64,000 nucleotides of DNA from Parietichytrium sp. I65-24A (lineage: Eukaryota > Sar > Bigyra > Thraustochytrida > Thraustochytriidae), in the NCBI GenBank assembly GCA_012862575.1, contig BLSF01000011.1, positions 620,001 to 684,000 on the forward strand, read 5' to 3'. The notes under the pieces were generated by a model that made no database searches, had not been told where the DNA came from, and was given only the letters and a program-made list of their open reading frames with translations. Position 1 is the stretch's first letter; each line of letters starts with the position of its first letter. This document shows, piece by piece, positions 32,036 to 41,919 of this stretch. Both the position numbers and the translations under genes were made by a program.

Positions 32036-33007
32036 TTCACCGTTCCAATAGTTTCAAATTATATCTCTCACCTTTTCCAACACTTGGCGATCCAACTAGT
32101 TCCAGCTTTGCGAGGGCCAAATTGGTCTTCCCAGCCCAAGTTCTTCCGTTTCTGCTGTCGTGCTCGGAATGTGGAGGCGCCTATTTGCCGCGAGGACACT
32201 TTCTTATTTGCCGAGCACAAGGATTGTGGTAACTGTGGTAACTGTGGTAACTTTGGGAACTGTGGGAACTTTGGGAACTGTGGGAACTGGGAACTCGTCA
32301 GAAACCGAGAGAGAGTTCGAAGTGCTTAGTCTCAAATAGTTTCAATTAGAGAACAAAATTGTGTTCTTTTGATCGTGATCAAGGAACCATGGCAATTTTT
32401 TTCCTCCCTCGCCGTCTCCTACTGTACTCGTACTTGTAGTTATATGGAAGGGCCAATGGTAATACTGTTGTATTGAGACTCGCTTGTAAAAAGATTGCGT
32501 CACTAATGATAATTCATACCAATCTCGCTATTAATTACCCTATAAGCCAACACGTTTGATTCTACGAAAACGATTACCCGATGGACTAGAAGCGGGCTTG
32601 GGACTCGAAAAAGTATATTACACTTATACTTATCCATAGTAAACTATTAATGAATGATGAGTTGTTCATCGAGCGGGACGTCTACGTAGCTACTCCTACG
32701 TCGCGCACTACCATGGCTGCTACGGGGACTGGTAAAACTGGCAATGATGGCAGATGAACATTCATGAACAGCCACTTTTTTTCGGATTGACACAATTGAC
32801 ACACAACGAAAGAGAGAGAGAGAGAGGTAGAACACGACGGGAGAAGACAGGCGTTTGTGTGCATGTGTATGTGTATGTGTGTTTATGTTTGGCGTTTGCA
32901 GAGCGCAAGGGCGGGTGTCATTTCAACGTTTTGAGTCTGTGCATTGGGGAAAGTATAGGAAGTAGGTGACGAAAGAAGCGGCACAGTGTGCGCAAGTTGC
33001 TGCGGGA
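32036..33007. other. Divergent spacer with short minisatellite
   Basis: This region contains a minisatellite at 32221-32292, a GA run at about 32810-32826 and a GTGTATGT-type repeat near 32860-32885. No gene seen. Confidence 0.5.
32221..32292. repeat. GTGGTAACT / GTGGGAACTTTGGGAACT minisatellite
   Basis: A 9-bp unit repeated about eight times, shifting from GTGGTAACT to TTGGGAACT and GTGGGAACT, about 190 bp upstream of the minus-strand unknown gene. Confidence 0.8.
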
Positions 33008-33899
33008 ATGGAGTTTGTCACGGAAAAGCTGGACAAGTTTGGGAAGAAGTGGGTGGAGAAATGCAACCAAGTTGGGAATCAATGCTACATTACCGTCGCG
33101 AACTACACGAGGTTCAACATTGTTGTGAGCCTGGAGGTTGCCGGAGTAAGTTGCTTGCGGGGAGCTTTTTGTTGGGTTTGGTTGTCGAAGGCGACTGTGT
33201 AACGCTGATTCTAGTTTCATGTGGCAGGTGGCGTATCACAAGGCTGTGCTTCCAGCGAATGAAGCGCCTGAAGATGATCTCTATGGTCCGCGGCAAGGCT
33301 CGAACGCACCTTTCAGAGGCACCAACTTTGCTGTCGCTAAACTCCCATGTGGGTACGCTTGGTACACCATTCGAGGTGCGGTAGCTCGACCTTCCGAAAC
33401 CTCAGAAGACTATGCCGAGATTGCTCCGGCCAAACGCCTGCACTTTGTTTATGGTGGAAGTTTTGTGTCCGTATTTTATGACGTCGAAAGTGAAGCCCAA
33501 ATAAAGCTCAACAATGTCTCCAGCGCGAGAAATGAGGAGGCTTCTGAAAACCTCGAGTCTCTAATTGAGACCACCTCCACACGAGCAAGCCAGATTTATG
33601 AGAATAACGTTAAACCTACTCTCGAGAAAGTCAAAAGCACGGTCAGAGAAAGCGTACGGAATCTCACCTCTCAGCAACAAGCTCAATCGGGCCGAAACCA
33701 CGGCTATGAATACGGATCCGGCATTAACCAGAGTCAAAACGACGAGTACTACCAGCCTGAGGAGACGCACCTTCCAGACCGGATGCTCAGCGGCTGGGAA
33801 TTTAGCGATGATGAGCCGGGGTCCATGAGCTCCAAAACTTCACAAAAAGCCAATCTTCGCGGACAGCAAAGTCTTAGTGCAAGATATGATAGTCTGTAA
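33008..33899 (+). CDS. Uncharacterised protein, two exons
   Basis: Exons 33008-33145 and 33228-33899, with an 82-bp intron (GTAAGT...GGCAG, phase 0), give 269 residues: LEVAG | VAYHKAVLP. Not recognised. Residues 25-135 look all-beta (CYITVANYTRFNIVVSLEV, then FRGTNFAVAKLPCGYAWYTI and LHFVYGGSFVSVFYDVE). This is a single compact domain, with the intron interrupting it between two strands. Residues 140-190 look helical (ENLESLIETTSTRASQIYEN), and the last 80 residues are polar and disordered with Gln/Asn/Ser. No signal peptide or membrane segment. The joined domain has more consistent amphipathic strands than either open frame alone, which supports the splice. Confidence 0.65.
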
Positions 33900-34090
33900 A
33901 TTTGGATGTTCGCACCGGGGATTGAATCAGGTGCATTCATAAAAATAGTCTTCAGTATTTATTCGCGTAATCACATTTTTACAGTTGACCGGCAAGAGCA
34001 ATTGATTCTCGCAGGAGCAGGTCCTATTACACTTCGCAACAATATGTTGGAGGCAAGTGCACGCCCAATCGCATGTTGGCGAAACCTTTT

Positions 34091-35389
34091 CTACAAAGAT
34101 TCAACCTGATACCGCTGGTCGCTGCTCCAGGGACCTTTGGGATAAGTCACCAAGTATTTGCCTTGTCCGAGCGGTGCTCTGGTCCAACCAGGCCCGTTCT
34201 TCCAAGGCTTTCCAACAAACTCATCGTTCTCGACCACAAATTCATACTCCGTCCCGTCGGAGCGTCTTCCTCTGATCGTGGCTTCAGATGCCAGTGCAGG
34301 ATTCTCAGGGAACTGAATCAGAACCTCGGCCTCCACATTTCCCCTGCCATCTTCCACAAATTTGTTTCCGTACGAAGTGTCCGCTGTAATGACTGAAAAT
34401 GGCAGCGTCGCATGCCTGATCACTGTAGGCAGATCACCATGTGGCCGATGACCGCTCACTACCCGTTTGAAGCCGCCGTCTAGCAAATACTTTGCCACCT
34501 TGTCTGAAATCGGAGCAGGACTGTGGACATCTTTAGAGAGCCAATCGTTATACACGACACCCCTTCCGTCCAAGCCACCCGGCCGGCCATACTCAGCCAA
34601 GACTCGGACCTGAGCAAAATCGCCGCCTGATTCGGCATACCTGCGCAAGCTTTCGGCATAAAATTTGTTCAGCTCTCGGACCCAGTCTCGAGCACAAGAA
34701 TACCACTGGCCACCACCAAAACTATCAGGACGCTCCACGGACCCTGCATGGCCAGGGAGGCTCGGAACAAAGCCCAGCCCGTTTTCTGGGACAGCGCCAT
34801 GTACAAACAGTGTATCGCCGATTGCGGCTACGAGTTGCGCTGCAGCGAGGTATCGGAACATGAATCCGTGTGGGGGCCGAATTGAGTCTAGAAAAGATTG
34901 GGCCACCATGTCCTCATCAACATTGCCGTGATGCCCCTCTTCCTCGGACAAAAGCCTGAGCTCGTCTGTTCGCCCGCGAAATGCTTTTGGAGCGCCCATT
35001 TTTCTAGCGAGGATCTCTTTCACCGTTTTTGGCCCTGCATTGTGCACCTTTGTTGCAAACATCAACTTGTTTAAGTCCCTGTTGCCAGCAAGTAACCGAG
35101 CCGAGAATCCATACTTCTTCGTTCCACAATCGTCAAGAGATTGAGGGGCGTTTGCGTCCCGATCCCACTGCCGAAGTCTCAAAAGGTCACGCGTGACGCG
35201 AACATCTGCCCCATAATGGTCGCAAGCGTCTCCGCCGAACACCACCGCGTGTCCACCGTTGCCACCGATTGGCTTGCCGCTCCCGTCGCACGATACTGCG
35301 CCGCTTCTGCGCATGAACGCGCGCACCATGCCCAAATGCCCCTCTGCATCAGTGAAGAACGACACTGTGCGTACTCTTCCGGCCACCAT
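34091..35389 (-). CDS. Calcineurin-like metallophosphoesterase
   Basis: A 432-residue intronless protein with the metallophosphoesterase signature in order: TDAEGH (13-18, in place of DxH), GGDACDH (52-58), GNRD (102-105, the GNH[DE] block with Arg for His), FVHGAVP (about 204) and SGHRPHGD (about 333). These bind the two metal ions of PPP-type and related phosphatases. The DAEGH and GNRD variants set it apart from PP1/PP2A/PP2B, and its closest relatives should be the protist and bacterial-like groups. The C-terminal 80 residues form an extra beta-rich part (EYEFVVENDEFVGKPW). The substrate cannot be told. A TATATAT at 35487-35493 lies about 100 bp upstream of the ATG. Confidence 0.8.
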   Translation of the reverse strand: MVAGRVRTVSFFTDAEGHLGMVRAFMRRSGAVSCDGSGKPIGGNGGHAVVFGGDACDHYGADVRVTRDLLRLRQWDRDANAPQSLDDCGTKKYGFSARLLAGNRDLNKLMFATKVHNAGPKTVKEILARKMGAPKAFRGRTDELRLLSEEEGHHGNVDEDMVAQSFLDSIRPPHGFMFRYLAAAQLVAAIGDTLFVHGAVPENGLGFVPSLPGHAGSVERPDSFGGGQWYSCARDWVRELNKFYAESLRRYAESGGDFAQVRVLAEYGRPGGLDGRGVVYNDWLSKDVHSPAPISDKVAKYLLDGGFKRVVSGHRPHGDLPTVIRHATLPFSVITADTSYGNKFVEDGRGNVEAEVLIQFPENPALASEATIRGRRSDGTEYEFVVENDEFVGKPWKNGPGWTRAPLGQGKYLVTYPKGPWSSDQRYQVESL

Positions 35390-36532
35390 ATTTGTACTCT
35401 ACCCTCTGAACAAAAAGTATTTTCGTCGACGCACACAGCCCGCACCAACCCGAAACTCTTTGCGCACTTGTCTCTAGCTCTCTCTCTATATATCCCCGAT
35501 ACCGACCGTGAAGCAGACAGCAGTCAGCAGGAGGAAGAAGGAAGAAGGTCTCGGCGAATTTCCCGCGTACACTTTGGACCCCCACAAGCTTCTACTCCAA
35601 AAGCCAGGCAATCGTTGGTACTAAGATTTAGGATATGTGAACTATGGAGAATTCGAGATTTTAATCTTGGCGAGGACCAATGACTCGGCGATCGCAGGAA
35701 TCGCAGGAATTGCAGGAGAGGAAAGCCAGCGTCCTCTGTTACCCTCTCAGTGGTGTCCTCGCAGTCTAGCTTTTCTCAGCGCAATGCATCCCATTACGGC
35801 TTCCACATACTGTGAAGGATCACACGTACATCGGAGCTCAAACATGCTCGAACTAAACACTTCAAACAGTGACTAGCTAGTACGTACACTAGCGTATTAC
35901 ACTTCCTTACACAAGGATCAGTGCTCGTTACCGCCCATTTATCGAATATCTCAGGATTAAAGTATTAGTCTATCTCCTAGTAGCTAGAGATAAGTAAAAT
36001 CGGTAGAAACACTTTCATAGGAAATAAATAGCGTACCTTCTTAGGATCCTCCCTATTCGGAAAATTTGACAGTGTTTAGCTTAAACGATAGCAAATTCTC
36101 TAGAGTAAAAGAATAATACCGTTTGAAAAATTGGACGAGATCATGTTTCACTTGTGATGCAAGAAAAAAATTTCAATCAATCAAAATAGCCTTCACACAC
36201 TGGCGCTGTACTTGTAGCGCACAATGACACAGTGGCACTGCGTCAAGATGGGCGAATGATCTTATGCAAAGTGACAAGTGAGTGGAAGGGAGGGAAAGGG
36301 AAAGGACATACTGCAGGTAAGCCAGACGCATTGGTGGGATGATAGCGGCAAGAGCAAAAGACAGTACACAGTAGACAGACTTCAGAACTGCAAAGTTGGG
36401 AAAGGCTCGCGAGAGATTGGGCTCGCTGGAGCGTGTTCTCGAGGGCGTTGGCAAGTGTCAGATGATACTGCCCAGGAGAGCGGCGGGTTCTGTGGAGTAG
36501 TGTCAAGTTGTCGTGGGGGACGTTGCAGAAGC
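35390..36532. other. Divergent spacer upstream of the metallophosphatase and the 36533 gene
   Basis: 1.1 kb with a CT/TATATAT element close to the phosphatase. The remainder (35880-36180) is AT-rich with CTAG and GTAC words. The frame of the downstream gene is open back into this region, but its earlier part reads as non-coding. Confidence 0.5.
35487..35493 (-). promoter_or_regulatory. Possible TATA box of the metallophosphatase gene
   Basis: TATATAT inside a CT-rich stretch, about 100 bp before the start codon of the minus-strand gene. The spacing fits a core promoter with a short 5' UTR. Sequence match only. Confidence 0.35.
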
Positions 36533-37402
36533 ATGTTCTGGGGCTCGGCGCTGCCGGCGGTTCGCGCGCCTTTGGACAAGTCACAAGGTGAAGCCGAGGA
36601 ACTGTTGGAGGACGGGGAAATTTCGCGGGGCGTGGAGGCCCTGCTTACTAGGAAAGGGCCGAGGCTGGCAGCCTTCAACAATAACGACGTTGAAGGGGCT
36701 CGGAACGCCACTAGTTTGGAACATATTCGCCGCGAGAGGAGTGAGCTTCGCAAGAGTTCCGTCAAATTGCCGAAGGCGGCAGGCGCCACCAGCGCCAAGG
36801 ACATCGGGGAGCAGGAGAGACAAAGGCTGCTCAAGGAGGCATTCGCGTTTGGGGGTGGAGATGACCTCGATGACGATGGAGGTGACGACGGGGACGACGG
36901 GGACGACGGAGAGGAGGGCTCAGTTGGTGGCGTCGACGACCGTGAGCTATCTGCCAAGGCAGTCGAGGGAAGGCATGCGTTGGGACAAAGAGGCAGCAGG
37001 GTCACAATAACAAATTTGTCGGAGAAGAAAATGTCTAAGAGCTTCAAAGGAATGCAAAGAACTAGCTCTGCGAATAAGTTGGCTAAAAGGACGCAAGATA
37101 TTTATGGGAATAGCAGCAACGGAAAGGCCGTCGGGGCCGGGAAGTCAGAGAAAGGGCAAAAGAGTGGTGGTAAAAAGGGGGCCAGGAAAGGGCCAAAACG
37201 AAGTTCAAGTGCCGGGAACAGGGAATCGGCCTCAAGACCAAGCACAGACGCTGGTTCGTCCGAAATGAATGCACTGCTTTCCAACTTCGAGAATGGCACA
37301 ACGCTCAGGGAGCTTCGTCAACAGCTAGAGAATTCACAGCGGAGCTTGAAAGAGAGCAGTTCGTTCATCCAATCAGCAACGGAGCATTGGTTTTCGAAAT
37401 GA
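36533..37402 (+). CDS. Uncharacterised charged, low-complexity protein
   Basis: 289 residues from the ATG at 36533 (MFWGSALPAVRAPLDKSQGE). The frame is open to 36278, but residues before this Met look non-coding. Not recognised. It has an N-terminal helical acidic part (EAEELLEDGEISRGVEALL), then RRERSELRKSSVKLP, an Asp/Gly repeat (GGDDGDDGDDGEEG), a basic Ser/Gly/Lys tract (about 185-240) and a C-terminal coiled-coil segment (MNALLSNFENGTTLRELRQQ and onward to the end). No membrane segment or catalytic motif. A nuclear or scaffold protein is possible. The lone clear structural elements are the two ends, which suggests a linker protein. Confidence 0.6.
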   Translation: MFWGSALPAVRAPLDKSQGEAEELLEDGEISRGVEALLTRKGPRLAAFNNNDVEGARNATSLEHIRRERSELRKSSVKLPKAAGATSAKDIGEQERQRLLKEAFAFGGGDDLDDDGGDDGDDGDDGEEGSVGGVDDRELSAKAVEGRHALGQRGSRVTITNLSEKKMSKSFKGMQRTSSANKLAKRTQDIYGNSSNGKAVGAGKSEKGQKSGGKKGARKGPKRSSSAGNRESASRPSTDAGSSEMNALLSNFENGTTLRELRQQLENSQRSLKESSSFIQSATEHWFSK

Positions 37403-38121
37403 TTCCCATTCTCCTCGGTGCAATCATGTCAAAAGAGTTGCAATCGGCTGACCTCTTTCACATCATCCTTTATATTTTTTTTGAGACGACCAGCTGTCTA
37501 GGAAAAAAATTTCCATCGCCCAAGTATTGGCGCGGGAACTTATTACCGACTCAGCTCGACATGCGTGCTATCGAACTCTTTCAACACTTTCAACAATCAA
37601 GAGCGACAGTAATACAAACAACATTTCGACGCACATTTTCTTCTCTAGAGACTAGCTGGCTAGTAGCTCTTCACGCATGTGGTTCATCAATTACCCTTCA
37701 GAGCCCAAAACCAAAACGCCCTAAGTCCTGCATTCACAATGCACAATGCACAATTTACAATTTACAACAATTCACAGCCCACCCTCAACTGCCTCATCAC
37801 ACCTCAGGCACCTCAGGCTCAATCTGCCTCAAACGCATGAATTCGGCCGCCGAAATGCGTTCCGCAGCACCCCAACGCTGGCTCCACTACCTCAACCCCT
37901 ACACTTCGTGGTAGCGTCCCCTACCATACCTAAGTAAATCAACCACAATCATATCTCATCATAAGTCTCGACTAACACTTCCATACACCACCCGAGCACC
38001 TCTTAAACATATATATCTCAAACCATTAATCCCGGCGTCTTAGTAGCCCTACCAGTATTCCCTGCGTCGTTTCGAGGACTTATCGCCGTACATATCACAA
38101 ACCTTAGGCGCTGATTCTGCA

Positions 38122-38140
38122 TCGATCGATCGATCGATCT
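38122..38140. repeat. (ATCG)n microsatellite
   Basis: Nearly five perfect copies of the self-complementary tetranucleotide ATCG. Confidence 0.85.
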
Positions 38141-38223
38141 TCCCGTCGCTGTACGACCTCGTTACCACACGGCGTAGCAATCCGAGATGGATTACTAACT
38201 CAGGTGAACTCCTTGATGTCTGT

Positions 38224-38249
38224 GAATGAATGAATGAATGAATGAATGT
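38224..38249. repeat. (GAAT)n microsatellite
   Basis: Six GAAT copies flanked on both sides by GTCTGT words, about 195 bp before the transporter start. Confidence 0.85.
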
Positions 38250-38444
38250 CTGTGAATGTCTGTGATGATGGCGATGATGGACTCAGAGTCAGTTCCAAAG
38301 CATCCAAAAGCCTTGAGTACACAGACTGTGGAAGGTCGAACAACGAGGTTTAGCTAGAGAGAGAGAGCTTGGGGGCTTCCGCGCTGTTTGGGAGCATAGA
38401 GGCGCATGTGCGTGGGGAGTTGAGCGCGTAATTCGATAGAGGAG

Positions 38445-39827
38445 ATGATGGCTGGCAAGTTAGAGTCAAGGCCGTCGCTGCCGAAGGATCTTTCGCCCGG
38501 CATGACGCCCACAGTTCCTGACGGAGGGCTGTGGCCGAAGGAGCAGAAAGCGAAACCGAGCAGGCCGAGGAAATGGAGCTACGGAGATCTGCTCACGACC
38601 CGGCAAGCGTTCTGGCATTGCATGACTCTCGTGCTCGGGCTCGGCACGCTGACGATTCCGTATGTATTGAAAGAGCTCGGGTGGGCGGGGCTCATCTTTT
38701 TGGGACTGCTCGCATGGCTCAGCGCCCACACTGCCAAACTGCTTTGTACGTGCATCGATTACGTTCCGGAGGAAGAGGCCGGCCGCGGACTCGTCAAGGT
38801 GCTCAACACCTATCCTGATATTGGTGAGGCTGCTTTTGGACCCATGGGCCGTACCTTCGTTAATTACATCCTGTACATTGATCTGGTGGCGAGCAGTGCG
38901 CTCTTCCTCGTTTTCATCGCTACCAACATGACGGAGATCTTTCCCGACGTTCTGACCCCTACCGCTTGGATCATCGTCACCGCCGTGAGCTTGTTACCAA
39001 CGGTGTGGCTGAAGCTGCAAAAACTAACCTTTCTGAGCGCTTTGGGATCCTATATCATGCTTTTACTCGTGCTTGCTGTTCTCTATGCGGCAGTAAGCAC
39101 TGCCCCTGAGTCTCTCGAGAAAAACGAGTATCATTTTGCAAGATTTCGCCCACAAGCTGCTGGCAATATGATCTTCGCCTTTGCCATGCACGGCACTCTT
39201 CTAACAATCTACCGCGACATGCGCGTTCCTAACGACGCTGGCCCGCTCTTTGACAAGGTGTACCTAACCGGCTATGCGCTCAAATTTTTGGTAGGGGCGA
39301 CGGGTTACTATCTCTTTGCCCAGAACACCAGCGACCAGGTCTCGCTGAATTTGCCTTATGCATGGCTCAAGACCTTTATCACTTTGGCTGTAACGCTGAA
39401 GAAATGGCTTACCTACGCGCTTCCTCTGGAACCGGTTGCCGTAGAGATGGAGCAGCACTACGAAGGCCGCTCTGTTATGATCAGGAGCTTTCTTGTGTTT
39501 TTGACGGTCGCCTTGGCGCTCTGTTTGCCATACTTTGGTTTGTTTCAGTCCCTCGTGGGCTCTTTGTGCGCCGGCTTCCTCGTGCTTATCTTCCCCTTGG
39601 CGTTCTACCTCAAGCTATTCGGCAACAAGCTCAGCAGCCGGTCAAAGCTCGCTCATATCGCTTTGCTTGTTCTTAGCTCTATCCTCGTTGTGCTCGCCTC
39701 GTACAGCTCCATCGAAGAGGCTTACATGCTCTGGGAATCAAGCGGGGCTGCCGAATCCTCTGCGCCCTATGTGGTGGAGGTTCTCGAAGGTCAGGTAGAC
39801 GTAGCTGTGGAGAACTTTGTGAACTAA
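38445..39827 (+). CDS. Amino acid/auxin permease (AAAP) family transporter
   Basis: A 460-residue intronless membrane protein. After a polar N-terminus (1-45), TM1 is FWHCMTLVLGLGTLTIPYVL, with the broken-helix GLGTLTIPY typical of AAAP/SLC32/SLC36/SLC38 carriers. TM2 follows as GLIFLGLLAWLSAHTAKLLC. About nine to eleven hydrophobic segments can be counted, with VNYILYIDLVASSALFLVFI, AWIIVTAVSLLPTVWL, FAFAMHGTLLTIYRDM (the family's TM6 region) and YFGLFQSLVGSLCAGFLVLI as the clearest. It should move small neutral amino acids with H+ or Na+ across the vacuolar or plasma membrane. Substrate unknown. It could equally be called vesicular inhibitory amino acid transporter-like. Confidence 0.88.
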   Translation: MMAGKLESRPSLPKDLSPGMTPTVPDGGLWPKEQKAKPSRPRKWSYGDLLTTRQAFWHCMTLVLGLGTLTIPYVLKELGWAGLIFLGLLAWLSAHTAKLLCTCIDYVPEEEAGRGLVKVLNTYPDIGEAAFGPMGRTFVNYILYIDLVASSALFLVFIATNMTEIFPDVLTPTAWIIVTAVSLLPTVWLKLQKLTFLSALGSYIMLLLVLAVLYAAVSTAPESLEKNEYHFARFRPQAAGNMIFAFAMHGTLLTIYRDMRVPNDAGPLFDKVYLTGYALKFLVGATGYYLFAQNTSDQVSLNLPYAWLKTFITLAVTLKKWLTYALPLEPVAVEMEQHYEGRSVMIRSFLVFLTVALALCLPYFGLFQSLVGSLCAGFLVLIFPLAFYLKLFGNKLSSRSKLAHIALLVLSSILVVLASYSSIEEAYMLWESSGAAESSAPYVVEVLEGQVDVAVENFVN

Positions 39828-40083
39828 CCGCGCTCATCCTGGGTCGGTGTTGTTCGACGCCCCCCACCCTTGTCTGTTACTGTGCTAAAAGAAAAGGAAT
39901 GTCTGATTTTGTCAAGTCTATTTGCTATTTCCGCTTGCTTTGCAGGACGAGGGATCGCCTTCGCATCCGAATCAGCGACGGCGAGTATTGCAGTAAATTT
40001 TGAGCACCTCACCAAGATCTCATTGTCTGCAGGAATATTGGCGAAGATTTTTTAGAGTAATTAGTGTAATTGTAATTGTCTCT

Positions 40084-41919
40084 CTACTCTTTCTCCTCCT
40101 TGGTTGTACTCATGTTGGACGCAGAGGACTCCCGAGAAGCGGGGATTCCCAGCAATCTTAATGCACGGTCAGACTCCACATGGATGCTGCCTTTCCCGGA
40201 GTACGACTCAAAGTCGCGTACATATTCGGAGTTTTGCTTTTCAACTGCAGCAGGGGTCTTTGGCGAGAGCATTGGGGCGGGCAAATGCTTTGGGGAGGTG
40301 GAATCGGGAACATACTTGGACCTTACCCGAGAAGGTGACAGCACTTCACTTTGGTTGGGTGCACTGCCAGGAAGTATCTTGGGGACAAATTCTTTGGCAG
40401 CTCTGTTTTGGCCCCACTCTGGACTATTCAACATATCCATGTTGTAGTCCGTTGCCTCCAACTCTGGGCTCTCCAGCTGGCCTACAGGTGATGACGGCGG
40501 CTTTGAATTAACGACTACAGGTTGACTTGCCGAGACAGACCTTTTCTTTTGCTGCCCAACATCATTTTTCGGAGGAGCCGAGGGTTTTCGAGGAACTGGT
40601 TCCGATGGCTCTTCTGTTGCGGCGACCGAGTTTGTCGTGAGGGCATTGTCAAGAAAGTGTGATGCCTTGGACATGTCGCCCTCCGGTGTTTTCACGCCTC
40701 CATTAGCTTTCGAGGACTTCGGGGTGCCCTGAACCACAACTGAATATTGAGACTCGAGCATTGCTTGGTGCTGCAAGAAATTCTGATGGCTCATGTGTTT
40801 TTCGTTCTCTTCAAAACTCGGGCCAGACTTGCCGCTAGCGCCCTCTCTGATGGCGACACCAGCAGACACTTCCAGCTTGGGATTCTTCAAAATGCTCTGC
40901 TGAAAGCTTTCGGCGCTTCGGTAATATTCGTTGTTGAACGGGGCAGCCTCCGGGCTACCACCACTGTTTTTCGACCTAGATTTTTCCTCCTGTAAAGGTA
41001 TGATGACTGGTTGAGGAGAGTCCACCTTTTCGTCTTCCTCAAGCTCGCCGACGTTGTGTTCCACGCAAAAGTGCTTGGCGGGGAGTTTGTCTCCGTTGAC
41101 TGGCTGAACAATTATGACTTCGCCATCCTCTGTGACGGTGAAGTCCTTTCCCTTGAGCTCTTTCTCCAGCATCTCGGCCCTCCGAGCTTCCTCGAGTTCA
41201 GCCTCCTGCTGTCTCATGCGAATCGCCTCTGCCTGCTGCTTGCGCTCCTCCAATTCCCGAATAGCATCTGGCCGTGAGCCGGCCTGGGCGTTCTTCATTT
41301 CGCTTAAGCGCTGCTGCTGCTGTTGCTGCATTTGAGACTTTCTAGTTTGATCGTCATCGTTCAAGCGAACAAGATAATCCGGAAGCTGCCCGCGCTTCCT
41401 CTTGCTCGATTTGCTGTCCGCAGTACCATCCCGCGGCTTGAAACTAGTACGCATCTTGCTCGCCACAGACTTTGACTTGGACCGCCCTGATTCGCTAGGC
41501 AATTTGGACGATGGCCCTGCCGCAAGTTGATCCGATTGTTTTTGAGAATTCTTCTTTTTGCGCTTTAATGGGATTGCTGCCCGAGACCAACTGTCAATTG
41601 GAGAGCTGGCCGGCGGCACGCATTTTGATAATTTCCAAGATTTGCTCTGCACTGCTTCCGGACTCTCTCCTGCTTCTGGTCGAATGAACGCAAGTTGAAC
41701 GGTTCTGAACAGGCTAATCATAGACTTTTCGATTGCAAAGGGTATCTCACGGCTCAGCATGTGCTCTTCGAAAAGGTCTTCGGCCGCCTTGAACAGCGCG
41801 CCGCCGACGAGCTCATCGGCCTCATTCTTCGCAAAGTCCTTCTCCAACTCTGTCTCCAGCGCACTAAACTCTTCTTCCGAGAGACCTGGAGGAGGTTGAA
41901 CCGCCTTCGCTTTCCCCAT
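40084..41919 (-). CDS. C2orf81-like protein (DUF4639 family)
   Basis: 611 residues from the first in-frame ATG at 41919 (MGKAKAVQPPPGLSEEEF); upstream codons of the frame lack an ATG. The N-terminal 120 residues resemble vertebrate C2orf81: a LSEEEFSALE helix, LFEEHMLSREIPFAIEKSMI, and SPIDSWSRAAIP at the end, where the family has DSW followed by a small and a hydrophobic residue. C2orf81 is of unknown function and enriched in testis and ciliated tissue. The rest is low complexity: Gln run (about 250), a coiled coil (ELEERKQQAEAIRMRQQEAE), and Ser/Pro-rich sequence with repeated SP sites. The name rests on a short N-terminal similarity recalled from memory. Confidence 0.55.
   Translation of the reverse strand: MGKAKAVQPPPGLSEEEFSALETELEKDFAKNEADELVGGALFKAAEDLFEEHMLSREIPFAIEKSMISLFRTVQLAFIRPEAGESPEAVQSKSWKLSKCVPPASSPIDSWSRAAIPLKRKKKNSQKQSDQLAAGPSSKLPSESGRSKSKSVASKMRTSFKPRDGTADSKSSKRKRGQLPDYLVRLNDDDQTRKSQMQQQQQQRLSEMKNAQAGSRPDAIRELEERKQQAEAIRMRQQEAELEEARRAEMLEKELKGKDFTVTEDGEVIIVQPVNGDKLPAKHFCVEHNVGELEEDEKVDSPQPVIIPLQEEKSRSKNSGGSPEAAPFNNEYYRSAESFQQSILKNPKLEVSAGVAIREGASGKSGPSFEENEKHMSHQNFLQHQAMLESQYSVVVQGTPKSSKANGGVKTPEGDMSKASHFLDNALTTNSVAATEEPSEPVPRKPSAPPKNDVGQQKKRSVSASQPVVVNSKPPSSPVGQLESPELEATDYNMDMLNSPEWGQNRAAKEFVPKILPGSAPNQSEVLSPSRVRSKYVPDSTSPKHLPAPMLSPKTPAAVEKQNSEYVRDFESYSGKGSIHVESDRALRLLGIPASRESSASNMSTTKEEKE

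Larger units (their letters stand above)
37403..38444. other. Spacer upstream of the amino-acid transporter
   Basis: 1 kb with an (ATCG)5 run at 38122-38140 and a (GAAT)n run at 38224-38249. No gene seen. Confidence 0.5.
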
